Made by a program: the position numbers and the translations under genes. Of a DNA stretch of 64,000 bases, positions 12,063 to 24,535 are shown in pieces. The first letter of the stretch is position 1, and the number at the start of each line of letters is the position of its first letter. Source of the stretch: Sequoia sempervirens (lineage: Eukaryota; Streptophyta; Pinopsida; Cupressales; Cupressaceae); NCBI GenBank assembly GCA_007258455.2, contig VDFB02270651.1, forward strand, positions 703,787,360-703,851,359, in the 5' to 3' direction. The notes under the pieces are model-generated. The model had not been told where the DNA came from. It was given only the letters and a program-made list of their open reading frames with translations, and made no database searches.

Positions 12063-13249
12063 TAATGAGTTTGGTTTATGGTTTAATTTTGGTAGAATTT
12101 ATGATCTATTTGTTGAAGTTGTCATGGACCTTGATGTTTGAATGTTGATATTTCCTCAAAACTATAGACATTGGGCCTAATTTTATTTCGTCAAATCTTT
12201 AATGGCATTGACATGTTATATGGACTATATGTGTTAATTCTACATGTGGATTAATGAATGTTCTTTAAGATAGTTACAGGTATGCAATTATTGTGCGTAC
12301 TAATATTTCCATGCAAATATGATTAGAGGCCTACGAAATGGAGGAAGACTCTGATAGTTGGTCAATCACTATAATGGTCAAAAAGGTGGTAATTTAAAGG
12401 TCAATGGAGGGAATACTCTCAACAGCGAGAGATTCCTCATTTAAATCAAAGTTGTAATTTCCTTGTAAATGGTCTTTACTATTGTTGAGTGAATATAGGT
12501 GTTACTGTTATGCTAAATCTGCATTAAGGCAACATGCTTGACCAAATTCCATGCATGCATAATTGCCTTGCTAGTTGATTAGTTAGTAGCTTCTTTTCCT
12601 ATAAATAAGACCTAAATTCTCTTTCTCAGGAGGTTGCACGATATGATGATGTACTTGCATTCTTAGTTTTTAGTAGTATAGTTACATTTCTCTATTGTAC
12701 TTGTGTTTTTCCATGAATAAAATGATTTTATAAGTTTGTGCATATGAGTTTACATTTGTCTTAAGGGATACTCATCCAAGGGGGCCCACTTGGTGAGCAT
12801 TTTGTCCTTTAGTTTAGTTTACTTTAGTTATTATTTTTGTTCAGTAATTAGTTAAGAATCTGACATTGACTATTCCTATAGCCACTAGAATTCCATTTTG
12901 TGACTGTTCCTATAGCCAAAGCAGACAAAGTAGTTTCCTATTTGTTTGCTTATATTTTCATTTATGTCATGTATTTAAGCTTAGTATAGTTGTTGGTTGA
13001 TGCTAAAAATTTATGTTATTCCTTTCCAAGCAATTTACTTTTAGCATTGTGTCTCTCTTAGTTGTAGAATGAAAATGGCTACTTTGGATCCTTAGTGCAC
13101 ATACTGTGTTGACCCATTTCAAGTTCACATCCCTGGGTTGACAAGTTAAATGCACCTTCATGATGATTGAAATGGCTATTCAGTTTAGATTTCTAATCTT
13201 TGAATCATAGTTGTAAGGGATTTTTTTAAATCATTGTTGGAGGCCAACA
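12063..13249 (+). repeat. 3' LTR of the Athila-like element
   Basis: It starts TAATGAGT (the 5' LTR has TGATGAGT) and ends GGCCAACA, followed by GGGTG, which matches the 5' flank AGGTG at four of five bases. It has one copy of the 74-bp segment and a TATA box at 12599-12609. Confidence 0.92.
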
Positions 13250-13789
13250 GGGTGTCTTAGGGGCACATCAATGATCGCCTTGCCTACATTCAAGCTCAGA
13301 GATAATGTAATTCAAAAAGGGTACCGCTTTTTAGATTTTTTGATGTTTTATGAATGTTTTGGATTTTAGCTATATAGGACTTTGCAAATGTTTTTGGATT
13401 TTTGATGAGATAAGATTTTACAAATGTTTTTGGCGATTTTGAGATAAGATTTTATGAATGTTTTTGGTGTTTTCTGATAAGATTTTTGATGACCTCAGGA
13501 TATACAAGAACCTAATATGACTCATAACGAAATTCCCCCAATGTGACATGTTAGACTACTTCGATAAAGGTAGGATAAGGACACAAAAGATGGATAAATG
13601 GCAGTGCAAAGAATGATAAGATAAAAGAGCCAAATAATAGATGGAGGTGTTTTATTTATGCAAGGCGCCTATTTGCCAGTTTTTCACCAAGGTACTTTCC
13701 CAAAGTGCCATCGAAGTGGTTTTCACTAGAGGACAATTTTTTTCTTTACTTTTCTAATCATTTTTCTCATTTTTTGTTGTATTTACAAA
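13250..13789 (-). mobile_element. Tat-like element, region just 3' of integrase
   Basis: T-rich repetitive DNA (13320-13500) matching the style of 1190-1520, then the degenerate integrase C-terminus from about 13790. No intact gene. This is the continuation of 1-1703 across the Athila-like insertion. Confidence 0.55.
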
Positions 13790-14960
13790 TTTTATAACCT
13801 TCAAGACTAGGCATAAATTTTTTGAGATGCAAGTTATTAGTCTGTTCCTACAAGGTTTCACCTTCAGGGGTTGACAGTTGGTACGTTTCTAATTCATAGC
13901 TTGCTATGATTACAAAGGGACTCAACTAGTTAGGTTCAAACTTTCCTTTGTTGTCTTGATCTGGAAGGTTCTTCTGATTTTAATTTAGGAAAAGATCTCT
14001 TACTTGGAATGACCGATATTTGATCCTTTTTTTATAACTTTGTTTTAATCAGTTTTGATATACTTGCAAGTGATTGAGGAATTCAAAATGATGCTCATCT
14101 AGGAATTCTAGTTCATTCAGCTGAGAGAGTGTGTATTCTTCATCAATGATCAGGCTCTGTAGTGACACTCACAGAGATGGGAGCTCAACCTCAATAGGTA
14201 AGATTTCTTCTGATCCATAGACCAAGGAGAAATTAGTTGCACCTATAGGCATACAAATATTGGTTCGATAAGCCCAAAGAGTGGGATTTAGCTGAAAATG
14301 TCAGTCATGCCCAGCTTCATTCATGGTTTTCTTCAATATTTTTAGGATAGTTTTGTTCGTAGCCTAAGCCTGGTAATTTCCTTGGGGATAGTATGGGGTA
14401 GAGAATTGATGTTGGATATTTAATCTTTGGCACAACTCTTTCACATCCTTATTTTTAAAGGGGGTTCCATTATCTAAGATGAGAGTTTGAGGAACACCAT
14501 AACGGTAGATGAGGTAATTCAGGATAAACTTGGCAATCTGCTTCGTTGTTATATATATCATAGGAATGGCTTCTACCCACTTAGTAAAGTAATCAGTGGC
14601 GGTTACGATAAAATTGTGGCCATTGGATGAGGTTGAGGTGATTTTTCTTATGAGTTCAATTCCCCACTATGAAAAAGGACATGGTGTGATCATTGGATGC
14701 AATTCTTGAGCTGGAGCATGAATCAGATACCCATGCTATTGACACTGGATGCACTTTCGCACATACTAATGAGCTTCTTTTTCCATGGTTGGCCAATAGT
14801 ACCCTATCCTCAACAATTTCTTAGCTAATTTCATACTACTAGAATGGGATCCACATATGCCATCTTTTACTTCTGTTAAAGCAGTTAAGGCTTCCTCTTT
14901 GTTAAGACATCATAGTAATGTCCCTTCAATGCTTCAACAGTAAAGGGTATCACATAGGAT
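13790..14960 (-). pseudogene. Integrase of the Tat-like element (broken)
   Basis: Reading leftward on the minus strand, the HHCC region (about 14860-14720) ends in YVRKCIQC and is preceded by GYYWPTMEKEAH. The DDE core then begins with WGIELI, where the family has WGIDLI, so the first catalytic Asp appears as Glu. It continues through TDYFTKWVEAIP into the open segment 14561-14364, containing LILDNGTPF (second Asp, codon at 14472-14474) and YPQGNYQA. The residue after QA, normally the catalytic Glu, is a stop. Three stops fall at conserved Gln positions and are TAG (plus-strand CTA at 14766, 14736 and 14667). The C-terminal region degrades toward 13790. Confidence 0.88.
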
Positions 14961-15237
14961 CATGAATCGGGATGCCTTTTTGACAAAGGTATTTTTAAGG
15001 TTTAAGATGATATCCAATGGGAGGGTTCCTCCACTTAGGTAAGTGAATATGTCATGATACCATGGAGATCCAAGACTAATAATGACACACATAAATTTAG
15101 ATTTAGGGATTTTGAAAGTTGGTATGAGAAGTTGTTCTACCAAGAATTCACATTGGAGGACGTTGTTCAACATGTCTAACAGTGATCGAATTGTTTCCAT
15201 GGCATCTACTACTCTATTGTGCATGCGAGGAATTTTC

Positions 15238-15684
15238 TCAAAAGTTGTCTATGAAGAGATCCTTGATATTCTCCACCATCTTCTTGTAAGGAGTGAGCTT
15301 ATCATCTTTAGTTTGATAGTTGTCATTGACTTGGTTGATAACCATTTGTAAGTCTCCATAGACTTTCATCTCTTGAATCTTCCACTGAACTACTATCCTT
15401 AGACCTGTGATTAGGGATTCATACTCAACAATGTTGTTAGTACAGAAAAATGATAGCTTGTATGAATTTGGAATGCAATCACCTTGAGGGGTGATAAAAA
15501 GAATTCTTGCTCTGTATCCATGTTGGGTGAATGATCCATCAAAGTACATCTTCCACTGAGTTGTGAGATTGATAAGGAACACTGATTCGTCAAGGAACTC
15601 AAATATCAAGGGGTTCTTAGCATAGATAGGTGTTTCTGCCAGTTGGTCTACAATTGCTTGTCCTTTGATTATTTTTTTCTCCAT
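15238..15684 (-). pseudogene. Second, archaeal-type RNase H domain
   Basis: A separate RNase H lies between the RT-linked RNase H and integrase. It shows WKMYFDGSFTQHG (first Asp), CTNNIVEYESLITGLRI (Glu), VYGDLQMVINQV (Asp) and a C-terminal YKKMVENIKDLF helix: the conserved D-E-D set of archaeal-type RNase H domains. This extra domain is a known mark of the Tat/Ogre lineage among plant Ty3 elements and would add to RNA removal during reverse transcription. The 149-codon frame is open, though what lies on either side is broken. Confidence 0.85.
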
Positions 15685-15690
15685 TTACTC

Positions 15691-16860
15691 TATGTCAAAC
15701 TCTATTAAGATCACCACCCATTTAGCCATTTGTCCTATGAGAGTTGCTTTAGATTATAGGTATTTTAATGGATCAATCTTTGCAATGAGCTTGCTTTGAT
15801 GTGACAACATGTAGTGCCTGAATTTTTGTGATGCAAAAAATATTGCTAGGCATGCCTTCTCAATGGGTGAATAGTTCATCTCATAGCCCACCAAGGTTTT
15901 GTTGATGTAGTAGATAGCTCTTTCCTTTCCTTTTTCATCATGTTGTGCTAAAAGAACTCCTAGTGTTGCTGGTGTTGTTGAGATGTATAAGATTAGTGGC
16001 TTGTTTGGTATTGGTGGCATAAGCACTGGAGGTGTTAGTAGATAATCTTTGATCTGCTAGAAAGATTTATCACACTTGTCATCCCACTTGTAGGTTATCC
16101 CTTTATGGAGAAGATGTGAGAACAGGTGGATTTTATCTGATAATTGTGTTATGAACCTCCTGATGGACTGTAGTCTACCTTGTAACCCTCTCATTTGCTT
16201 CAGTGTTTGTGGTGGTTCCATATATAGGATGGCGTTTACCTTTTCTAGATCAATTTATATTCCTCTTTGTGAGATGATGAAGCCAATAAACTTCCCTGAT
16301 GTGACCCCAAAGACACACATTTTAAGATTCAATTGCACCTTGTATTCTTCAAGCCTATCAAAGATAGGTCCTAAGACTTGTATGTGCTCACTTCTCTTCC
16401 TTTATTTTTCAAAAATATCATCCACATAATATTTGACTATTTTGTGGATCATGTCATGAAAGATGAGGGTTATTGATCTTTGATAGGTTGCTCCTGCATT
16501 CTTTAACCCAAATGGCATTGCATTCCAACAATAGGTTCCCCATGGGCAAGTGAATGTAGTTTTATGTTGATCCTCCTTGGTGATTATGATTTGATTATAG
16601 CCTAAAAACCATCCATGAGTGATAGCATTTCATTCCTAACTATTAATTCCACAATGAGATTGATGTTAGGAAGAGGGAAATCATCCTTTGGGCATGCTTT
16701 GTTTAACTTTCCAAATTCAGTACATATTCTGATGCTCCCAGTAGGTTTTGAGACTAGTACCAGGTTTGAAACCAACTCATGATAATCTACCAATCGGATA
16801 AATTCAACGTCAAGAATCTTTTGTAACTCTAGTTTGACCAAGAGTAATATCTAAGGATGC
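15691..16860 (-). pseudogene. Reverse transcriptase and first RNase H of the Tat-like element (broken)
   Basis: Minus strand, starting near 16841: LQKILDVEFIRLVDY, TGSIRICTEFGKLNKACP and KDDFPLPNI are clear Ty3 RT blocks, then SLMDGF. The catalytic box YVDD is intact (16418-16429). Downstream come THxxFTCPWGTY- and MPFGLKNAGATYQR-type blocks, and RNase H at 16026-15754 with AIYYINKTL, NYSPIEKACLAIFFASQKFRHY and LIAKIDPLKYL. A frameshift lies between 16600 and 16030, and several stops are present. This is normal RT plus RNase H organisation; the polyprotein is dead. Confidence 0.9.
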
Positions 16861-17492
16861 ATCTTCCTTAATTTATGTTTAACAGGCATAGCTTCATGAT
16901 AGACTATTAGGTGATACACAACCACTTCTAGATCAAGGCCTGACATATTTGTGTATGACGATGCAAAGTTGTCTCTTTGCTCTTTCAGGAAATCTTCTAG
17001 GTTCTTATGTTCTTTGGCCAACAAGGATTCAACATAGAAAGTATCTGAGGTGCTTCTTCGGTACCCTGTTGGCTAGAGTGGCCTTTTCTGCTAGCACTAC
17101 TGAATTTCCTAGATGCATTTCCCTAAGGGGAAAATTGAATCCCTCATCCTTGGGAGCCTCAGAGAGGTTTCCACTATCGAATGCATCCTTTTTTTTTTTA
17201 CTTTTTTAGGATTAGAGAGTGCCACTAGGTGGTTTTCACTCAAGGATCTACATGTTAGTTGTATTTCATAAATTTTACAACTAAAGGAATCAATCATCTA
17301 TGCATAGTATGCCCCTATGTCGATCTCTATGTCAAAGCCTACTTTGTGATCTTCCCATGAATTCTGAGATCGCTTCATCATTTTTGAATAAATCTAGAAT
17401 AGTTGGTCCTTGTTGGTGCATGTCAATAAGTTGTGGGTATACTAGGCATATTTCGATTGGTTGGTTGCTTGGGACAAAGGATGTTATGGGTA

Positions 17493-18017
17493 TCATAAAG
17501 CGGTGTTGTTCTCAAATAGGTCAACAATATCAAGGGGAAAGTAATCTAAGATTGTATCATGTGATGTAGGTAACCAAGAGGAAGCCTTAGCTTGTTTAGC
17601 GGAAATACCTTTGCTAATAAGTGTGACCTTGCTAGTAGTACAAGCTAAGCCAAGATTCTTTATTCGTTTCTCAGGAACGATGGGTTCTAGTAAACCATTT
17701 CCATTTTTTCCTAGCTTTTCATTCTTGTTATATCCCCAATTCTGCATGATTTGTAGGCCTTTGTTATTATCTTCCATGGGAAGAATAGGGATAGGTTGTT
17801 CATCTTGATAGAGGAGTTTAGAGATATTTTCCTCATTGACATCTTCCTGGTTTAAATCCCCCCACTTGGTGAAGGTAGTAGCTACCATCTTAATTGTTTT
17901 AGGTTCTTTGGTGCTAGATGTGGGTTTCCCATGAGATTGAGGAGAAATAGGTAACTCTCCTAAGACAAATTTGTCCTTCAATAGTTTGTAGTTTCCACAA
18001 CCATCATCCTGGATCAC
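17493..18017 (-). pseudogene. Protease-RT linker with G-patch-like segment
   Basis: A 174-codon open stretch in the same frame as the protease upstream and RT downstream. It contains LQIMQNWGYNKNEKLGKNGNGL (split here: LQIMQNWGY, then LGKNGNGLLEPI), which resembles the G-patch motif seen at this place in Tat-lineage polyproteins. G-patch domains bind RNA or RNA helicases; the role in the element is unproved. The remainder is acidic and low in conservation. The stretch 17492-16861 to its left is stop-rich linker. Confidence 0.65.
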
Positions 18018-18038
18018 TTCTTTGAAATTGGTTATACT

Positions 18039-18704
18039 CTACACAATGGGTATTTTTTCTATTGAAGTAGAGGCTAGGGATGATGGGTCAACAAATGACT
18101 TTGATGGTGTAGGCCCTTCATGAGTTTTTGGTATTTGGGGTATCTTATAGAATTTGACCTCAAGACTTTTATAGTAGTAAAAAGGCTCGGGATCTCCATA
18201 GATAGTGATTTCTCTACCTTCGAAAGGAAATTTCACACACTGATGATAAGTCAAGGCTATAACCTTTAGAGCATGGATCCATGGTCAACCAAGTAGGATG
18301 TTATAGGGAAGATCAAGATCAAGCACATAGCATGTAGTTTCTATAATAAGAGGTCACACCTGAATGGGAAGTGCAATGATTGCTTGTGATACCCGTTCTT
18401 GGTCGTCATATGCTCTGATGGTGGTACTCTTTGCTTTCTCAATAGTATCTTCTAAATAGCCCAGATGTTTGATCAAAAAAAGGGTACAAATGTTCAGACC
18501 AACACCTCCATCTACCAAGACTCTTTTGACCTTGTTTTTATGAATGAAAACCTCAAGGTGTAAAGAACGGTTATGAGATGGTTGTGATGGTAGGTCTTGC
18601 TTGGAGAAGGTGAGAAGATGCTTGGTGATGTGGCCTACCATAGATTGAAATTGATCAGTATCAATATTCTCAAGAATGGATGACTCAGACAAGGATTTCT
18701 CCAA
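18039..18704 (-). pseudogene. Aspartic protease of the Tat-like element
   Basis: The open segment 18704-18354 contains VKRVLVDGGVGLNICTL, the plant Ty3 protease active site with its catalytic Asp (plus-strand position about 18501-18530). The C-terminal part continues in the same frame through 18254-18039 with YHQCVKFPFEGREITIYGD, a typical tail of this protease. At least one in-frame stop separates them (near 18353). It is immediately 5' of the G-patch-like linker and 3' of the gag zinc-knuckle region. Confidence 0.8.
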
Positions 18705-18887
18705 TATTTCCCTATGAGCGGGGGATAACCTTAAGAGTTCTAAGATATATATCTATGTAGGGGTCTACTTAAGCTAATCTACAAGATTGTACTTGCTAGG
18801 ATTAGATTTGGGAAAAGTAGGTTATGTCCTAGATTGAGATGGGACTCCTTGAACAATTATTTTACAACATCATGTAGTGACTCCACA

Positions 18888-20154
18888 TTATGCACTAGCT
18901 CCTTTTATGGTAACAATAGTGACAACGCTATCATAGGAGGAAACTACATTGGAATAGGAATGTTTCACATTTGTGTAATCCTTACCTTTACTATTGTTGT
19001 TTGCTTTTTTATTATCTGGCATAGGGTTCTTGTATATCTTAAGATCTTGATTCCCAGTTGGTACCTCAACAGATATGGTATTGTTTTCTATGAGATCTTG
19101 AATGATGTTCTTAAGTTTCATGTAGTTTGTTGTTTTATGTTGTTTGATTTTGTGAAAGTCACAAATATTGCACTCGTTGTACCAAGATGGATTCTCTTGT
19201 GGTTATTGGTAGTTTTCAAAGTTGGGAAGTGTTATCAGATTTGACTCTACCAACTTCTTCATAATTGTTTCGATAGGTTTTGATAGTTGTGTGTACTTGC
19301 GTTTGGGATATTTGTTCTTGTTAGCCATTCACCTTTGTTGAATTTTGGTGTTATTGATCTAATTGTTCTAAGGAGGTGCCATTTGTTGCACAATTGGTTA
19401 GATGTTAGCAACTTGATTGTTATTAGGTCTAGGAGCACTTAGTATGACCTTAGCATCTACCAAACCATCATTTGTTATGTTTTTGTTCTTTTCCTAGACA
19501 CAAGGTTTCTCATTCAAACTAGTAGAAGGATGGTTATCTTTGTAAGCTTGAGTATTTCCTTGTGAGATTAGAGCTCTTTTGATGTTAAGGTCTCTAGGGA
19601 CAAGTTCATCATATGATGTGATGCACTGCATTTTCAAGTGGAAAGATAGATCTAGATCAAGATTGGATATGATGATTCCCACTTGTTGTTCATTGGGAAG
19701 AGGCCACTTTATTTTACCAGCTCTTTGCCTCCATCATTTTAGGAAATTAGCGGAAGTTTCCCCTTTTTTGTCTAAGAGTATATAGTTCCTCTAGACTGAC
19801 GTCCATGTCAAGATTGAAGGAGAAGTGATCGATGAATTTATCAATGATTTCTTGAAAAGTTTTGATACCAGGAGGTAGATGAGAAAACCAATCCATAGCA
19901 TGACCTATTAAACTTTTACAAAAGAGGCACATTAGATATGAATCATTGTAAGCCACCTCCATGCATATGACGTTAAATTCTTTGATATTGTCCATAGGAA
20001 TTCCTCTCCCTTTATATTTATCAAATTTGGGGATTTCAAAACCAAGAGGGAATGGTACCATCACGATGTTTTGATCAAATGGATAAGGACACAAGTTTTG
20101 TGTATGGGGATTTTTGGTCTTTCCCATTCGAAGGTCTTGTATTTCTTGTGATAG
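18888..20154 (-). pseudogene. Gag core and zinc-knuckle region of the Tat-like element (broken)
   Basis: The gag core at 20154-19747 shows CPYPFDQNIVMVPFPLGFEIPKFDKYKG, split here as VMVPFPLGFEIPKFDKYKG, then MCLFCKSLIGHAMDWFSHLP and GIKTFQEIIDKFIDHFSF, a pattern typical of Tat-type gag. A zinc-knuckle-like motif near 19085-19180 reads CDFHKIKQHKTTNYMKLKNI; the family has Cys where this copy has Tyr, so a metal ligand is lost. Stops lie between the two. The N-terminal part of gag continues at 23494 and beyond, displaced by the insertion at 20155-23493. Confidence 0.83.
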
Positions 20155-21445
20155 TGTAGACACATAAAATGTATTGATTAATATTGCACATCTGATCACG
20201 ACCACTAACACCATTTCATCCTAAATCATCCCTCGGTCTAACCATTTAATCAAATACCTTCATTTGATTAAATTAATCAATGTTCCTCTCTTAATTAAAT
20301 AAAACATTTATCTAATTAAGTCATTCTTTCTTGTTAATTAAATCAATCAGTTTGATCTAATTATCCCTATTCAATTAAATAATCAATTTTATTTGATTAA
20401 ATCTCTAAAGTCCATCCCTTAAATTAAATAAATTAAAACCTTATTTAGTTTAATCTAACTTCATCTCCATCGTTAAATAAAACAAAATCTTTATTTAATC
20501 TTGAAACCATATTCTTCTCATAGTTGATTTAAATCAATCCATAAATCTAAATCAATATGTCACATCATTTTGATCTCTCATTAAATTAATTAACCTTGAT
20601 TAATTTAATCTCTTCTCATGTCCCATCCTATAGCTTTTGCAACTTGCACATGAAAATAGATTTAAGTCATTTATTAAATCTCTATTTTCTCTCAACATGG
20701 CATAAAAAAGGAATATTCCTCAAATTTGAATTCAAAATCCAAGTGGACTTTGTCCTTCCAACAAGACATTTATTTCATCTTACAAGTCCTTTTGCATTGA
20801 GCCAAGTGGCCATTACTCCATTTGACTCTCCCTCCACTTTGTCATTTCACCATTTTTAAATTTCAAATATATGCATTTATTGACACATTCTTCAAAACTT
20901 GCACATCCTCCATCCATTCACATGTTGACTAATGGCATCTTGCCATTTGTTGATTCTTAGTCCCACATTTCTCTCTTTTGGGCATTCTTCCATCTCAACA
21001 TTCTATAAATAAGAGGTCGTATTCCTCATTTGATCATCCACACTTTGAGTAAGCTTACTATACTCAAATACATCTTCAAAGCATTTGCAAGATTCATCAA
21101 TTTATCAAATCCATAGCTAGGTTATGCAAGTTTTTCATCATGGAGCACACTTGAATCTTCAACAAAGTGGATCACCATCACCATTCATCATAAAAGCTTG
21201 CAAATCAGTTGGGAAAGGGCCAATTTCCACATCAAATTGGCACCAACTCCCCCATAGGATCAAGAGTTTGCATTATTTGAATAGGATTTACACTCTTTTA
21301 TTGCTTCTCATTGCATTTATTGTTTTCATTTCCTATTTTGAATGATGTTAATAGATTTTATGGGGAGCCTATATTCTAACTTGCATTTGATCTTATTAAT
21401 ATGTTCATTTGTTTTGTTCTTATAGGTATAGAATATTGGTTCACA
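20155..21445 (+). repeat. 5' LTR of the non-autonomous element
   Basis: It begins TGTAGACACATAAAATG and ends GGTTCACA. Its first 450 bp are full of TTAATTAAAT-type sequence. A TATA box CTATAAATAAG is at 21003-21013. Confidence 0.92.
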
Positions 21446-22201
21446 TCCTAATTCTAAAGTCCATCACGACATCAGAGTTTGAGGTCTTTTCCAAAACTAC
21501 AAACTCCACCATGGCGGTCCATCTTGTGATGGTGGTCCATCTTGTGATGGTGGTCTAGTTTAAAAGACTGAGCGGTCTAGTTAGAAATTTGAGTTGAGCT
21601 ATATAGCACCGCTGCAAATGACCTAGTTCTAAATGCAATAAACGAACGTGTAAAATGAAGAATGGAGCTCAAGTAAGGTTCACATACCAGTGCCCCAAAG
21701 TTAGGAGGTTGTTGGTACATTCGTACTCGGTCAGAGATATGCAATGAGAGTTGTTGTTGTGCCATCTCATCAGGGTATCAAAACTCAAATCACAAAGTCT
21801 CTACAGGCTATATGTGCAAATGAATTGAAAGTGGCCTCTTAATGCTTATTTAAGCCTATTTTTTACCCTGTTTGGCCATCCAGAAGAGGTCTAGGTCCCC
21901 CAAAATCCATTTTCATCCATCTGAAGGTCATTTTACACTATTTTTTAGCGTTTTACCTCATTTTTTGACCTCCTGGATCCTTTTTTGGACCTGTCAGCCA
22001 CCTTGTCCTTTTTTTCGCGAGATCACCCAAAAAATTAGAATTTTCATCTGATCTCTTGAGGGGGAAATGTATTAACATAATTTCCTTCATTGGGAAGTAG
22101 TGGGGAATTTAAAAAAAAAAAAGATTTTTTTTGGCTTTTGATCGAGACTGTTTATTCTTTGAACCAATGCAACAAGTGCACTGCTTCAAAGAGGGGAAAA
22201 A
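21446..22201 (+). other. Internal region of the non-autonomous element, no coding capacity
   Basis: 756 bp with no recognisable gene. It has a short tandem repeat of an 18-bp unit (GGTGGTCCATCTTGTGAT type) at about 21513-21560. CGACATCAGAG near 21467 weakly resembles a tRNA-Met primer site but is too far from the LTR to rely on. The polypurine tract at 22187-22201 ends the region. Confidence 0.7.
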
Positions 22202-23493
22202 TGTAGACACGTAAAATGTATTGATTAATATTGCACATCTGATCCCGACCACTAACACCATTTCATCCTAAATCATCCCTCGGTCTAACCATTTAATCAA
22301 ATACCTTCATTTGATTAAATTCATCAATGTTCCTCTCTTAATTAAATAAATCATTTATCTAATTAAGTCATTCTTTCTTGTTAATTAAATCAATCAGTTT
22401 GGTCTAATTATCCCTATTCAATTATATAATCAATTTTATTTGATTAAATCTCTAAAGTCCATCCATTAAATTAAATAAATTAAAACCTTATTTAGTTTAA
22501 TCTAACTTCATCTCCTTGGTTAAATAAAACAAAAATCTTTATTTAATCTTGAAACCATATTCTTCTCATATTTGATTTAAATCAATCCATAAATCTAAAT
22601 CAATATGTTACATCATTTTGATCTCTCATTAAATTAATTAACCTTGATTAATTTAATCTCTTCTCATGTCCCATCCTCTAGCTTTTTCCACTTGCACATG
22701 AAGATAGATTTAATTCATTTATTAAATCTCTATTTTCTCTCAACATGGCATAAAAAAGGAATATTCCTCAAATTTGAATTCAAAATCCAAGTGGACTTTG
22801 TCCTTCCAACAATGCATTTATTTCATCTTACAAGTCCTTTTGCATTGAGACAAGTGTCCATTACTCCATTTGACTCTCCCTCCACCTTGTCATTTCACCA
22901 TTTTCAAATTTCAAATATATGCATTTATTGACACATTCTTCAAAACTTGCACATCCTCCATCCATTCACATGTTGACAAGTGGAATCTTGCCATTTGTTG
23001 ATTCTTAGTCCCACATTGCTCTCTTTTGGGCATTCTTCCATCTCAACATTCTATAAATAAGAGGTCTTATTCCTCATTTGATCATCGACAATTTGAGTAA
23101 GCTTACTATACGCAAATACATCTTCAAAGCATTTGCAAGATTCATCAATTTATCAAATCCATAGCTAGATTATGCAGGCTTTTCATCATGGAGCACACTT
23201 GAATCTTCAAAAAAGTAGATCACCATCACCATTCACCATAAAATCTTGCAAAGGATTTGGGAAAGGGCCAATTTCCACATCAAATTGGCACCAACTCCCC
23301 CATAGCATCAAGAGTTTGCATTATTTGAATAGGATTTACACTCTTTTATTGCTTCTCATTGCATTTCTTGTTTTCATTTCCTATTTTGAATGATGTTAAT
23401 GGATTTTATGGGGAACCTATATTCTAACTTGCATTTGATCTTATTAATATGTTCATCTTTTGTGTTCTTGCAGGTATAGAATATTGGTTCATA
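22202..23493 (+). repeat. 3' LTR of the non-autonomous element
   Basis: It begins TGTAGACACGTAAAATG and ends GGTTCATA (the 5' copy ends in CACA, so the terminal CA has mutated to TA), directly followed by the duplication GATAG. The TATA box is at 23051-23061. Confidence 0.92.
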
Positions 23494-24502
23494 GATAGCA
23501 CCTTGAATTGTGATGCTAGATTGTCTTGCAGGTTTGGTGGAGGAACATATGGTGGGATGATGGGTAAGTTGAATGCAGGATTTTGATATGAGAAGGTGTT
23601 GTATGGGGTGTAGGGTGGTGTAATATTTTGTCAAGGTGATTGCAATATTGATGTATATGTTCTTGATGCATTTGGATTGACGATGTTTTGTTGAGAATTA
23701 TAATAGGAACCTTGTTGCTATTGTGGAGCATACTATTGAGCTAGTAAGGATTGCTAGTGAGCTTGTTGTTGGGCCTATTTTTGTTGTTGTTCTAGTAAAG
23801 TTGCTTGATGGGCTTGATATTATTATTGTGTTGTTTGTTGTGCTCCTAAGGCTACTTGTTGATAAGCTTGTTGTGCTTGATATAAGGCTAAGGTGTGTGC
23901 TTGTAATGTGGGATTAGGTGCTTGTTGAGACATCTATGGAGGATTATGCATATTTATGTTTTGATTGGGTAATGGATAGGTGATGAAGTGTTGGGGATTC
24001 CCTTGGTTCAACATTCCTTGTAAGATGGTAGAATGAGGTAGAGGAATGTATGTTTGAGATCCTATTTGATTTGGAATAGCAAAGGGGACTACACGGGAAA
24101 AGATGAGGATCATTCCATTAGATTATGTGATGGAAATGACACACAAGGACCTTGATTCCATTGGTTGAAAATATTTCCTTGTCCCATGTTTTGAAAATTT
24201 CCTTGTGTTAGTGATGTATTACCTTTGTTGATAGGATTAGTTACCAAGGGATTGCTTTGAGATGGGTTGATAATGGATGGTGTGGACATACTTTGCGAAA
24301 CCAATGGTATGGATGAACCCATTGGAGGGTTGGATAAGGATGTCCCCATTTTATTCAAGGGTTGTGTTTGTGGTATGGTATTGGTATGCCCTTGAGTGTT
24401 GTTTTGAGATACCTGATCTGCACTGCTTTGTGTAATGGAAGGAAAAATTGTGGTACTCATGGATGCGAATAAAGAAGGATTCCATTGATATGTGGAAGTC
24501 AT
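23494..24502 (-). pseudogene. Gln/Asn-rich N-terminal gag region of the Tat-like element
   Basis: The open segment 24502-24110 is Ser/Thr/Gln/Asn-rich with little order (e.g. QGNFQNMGQGNIFNQWNQG). To its left, a Gln-rich stretch (TLALYQAQQAYQQVALGAQQ near 23800-23900) is broken by stops. Low-complexity Gln-rich sequence upstream of the gag core is common in large Tat elements. It continues into the gag core at 20154 once the insertion at 20155-23493 is discounted. Confidence 0.65.
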
Positions 24503-24535
24503 GGTTAAGTAATGAAGATCAAGAGGTGTGTATAT

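Larger units (their letters stand above)
1704..13249 (+). mobile_element. Athila-like Ty3 LTR retrotransposon with an extra 3' ORF
   Basis: LTRs at 1704-3060 and 12063-13249 flank an internal region in the order PBS, gag, protease, RT, RNase H, integrase, internal polypurine tract, extra ORF, 3' polypurine tract. The RT-RNase H-integrase order places it in Ty3/gypsy. The degenerate tRNA-Asp-type PBS, the additional gene between integrase and the 3' LTR, and the internal polypurine tract point to the Athila group. The 5-bp flanks are AGGTG (1699-1703) and GGGTG (13250-13254), a target duplication with one transition. LTRs differ by roughly 7% in a hand-aligned sample. Every gene is interrupted. 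Confidence 0.9.
20155..23493 (+). mobile_element. Short non-autonomous LTR retrotransposon (LARD/TRIM-like)
   Basis: LTRs of about 1.29 kb (20155-21445 and 22202-23493) flank only 756 bp of internal DNA with no gag-pol. The target duplication GATAG is perfect (20150-20154 and 23494-23498). A polypurine tract CAAAGAGGGGAAAAA sits directly before the 3' LTR. LTR identity in a 165-bp sample is about 97-98%, the highest of the pairs here, so this is the youngest insertion. It landed in the gag gene of the Tat-like element. It would need proteins supplied in trans. Confidence 0.92.

Noticed and set aside
21467..21478. CGACATCAGAG as a tRNA-Met primer site of the element at 20155-23493
   Set aside because: It lies more than 20 bases from the LTR end and differs at several bases, so it is not listed as a site.
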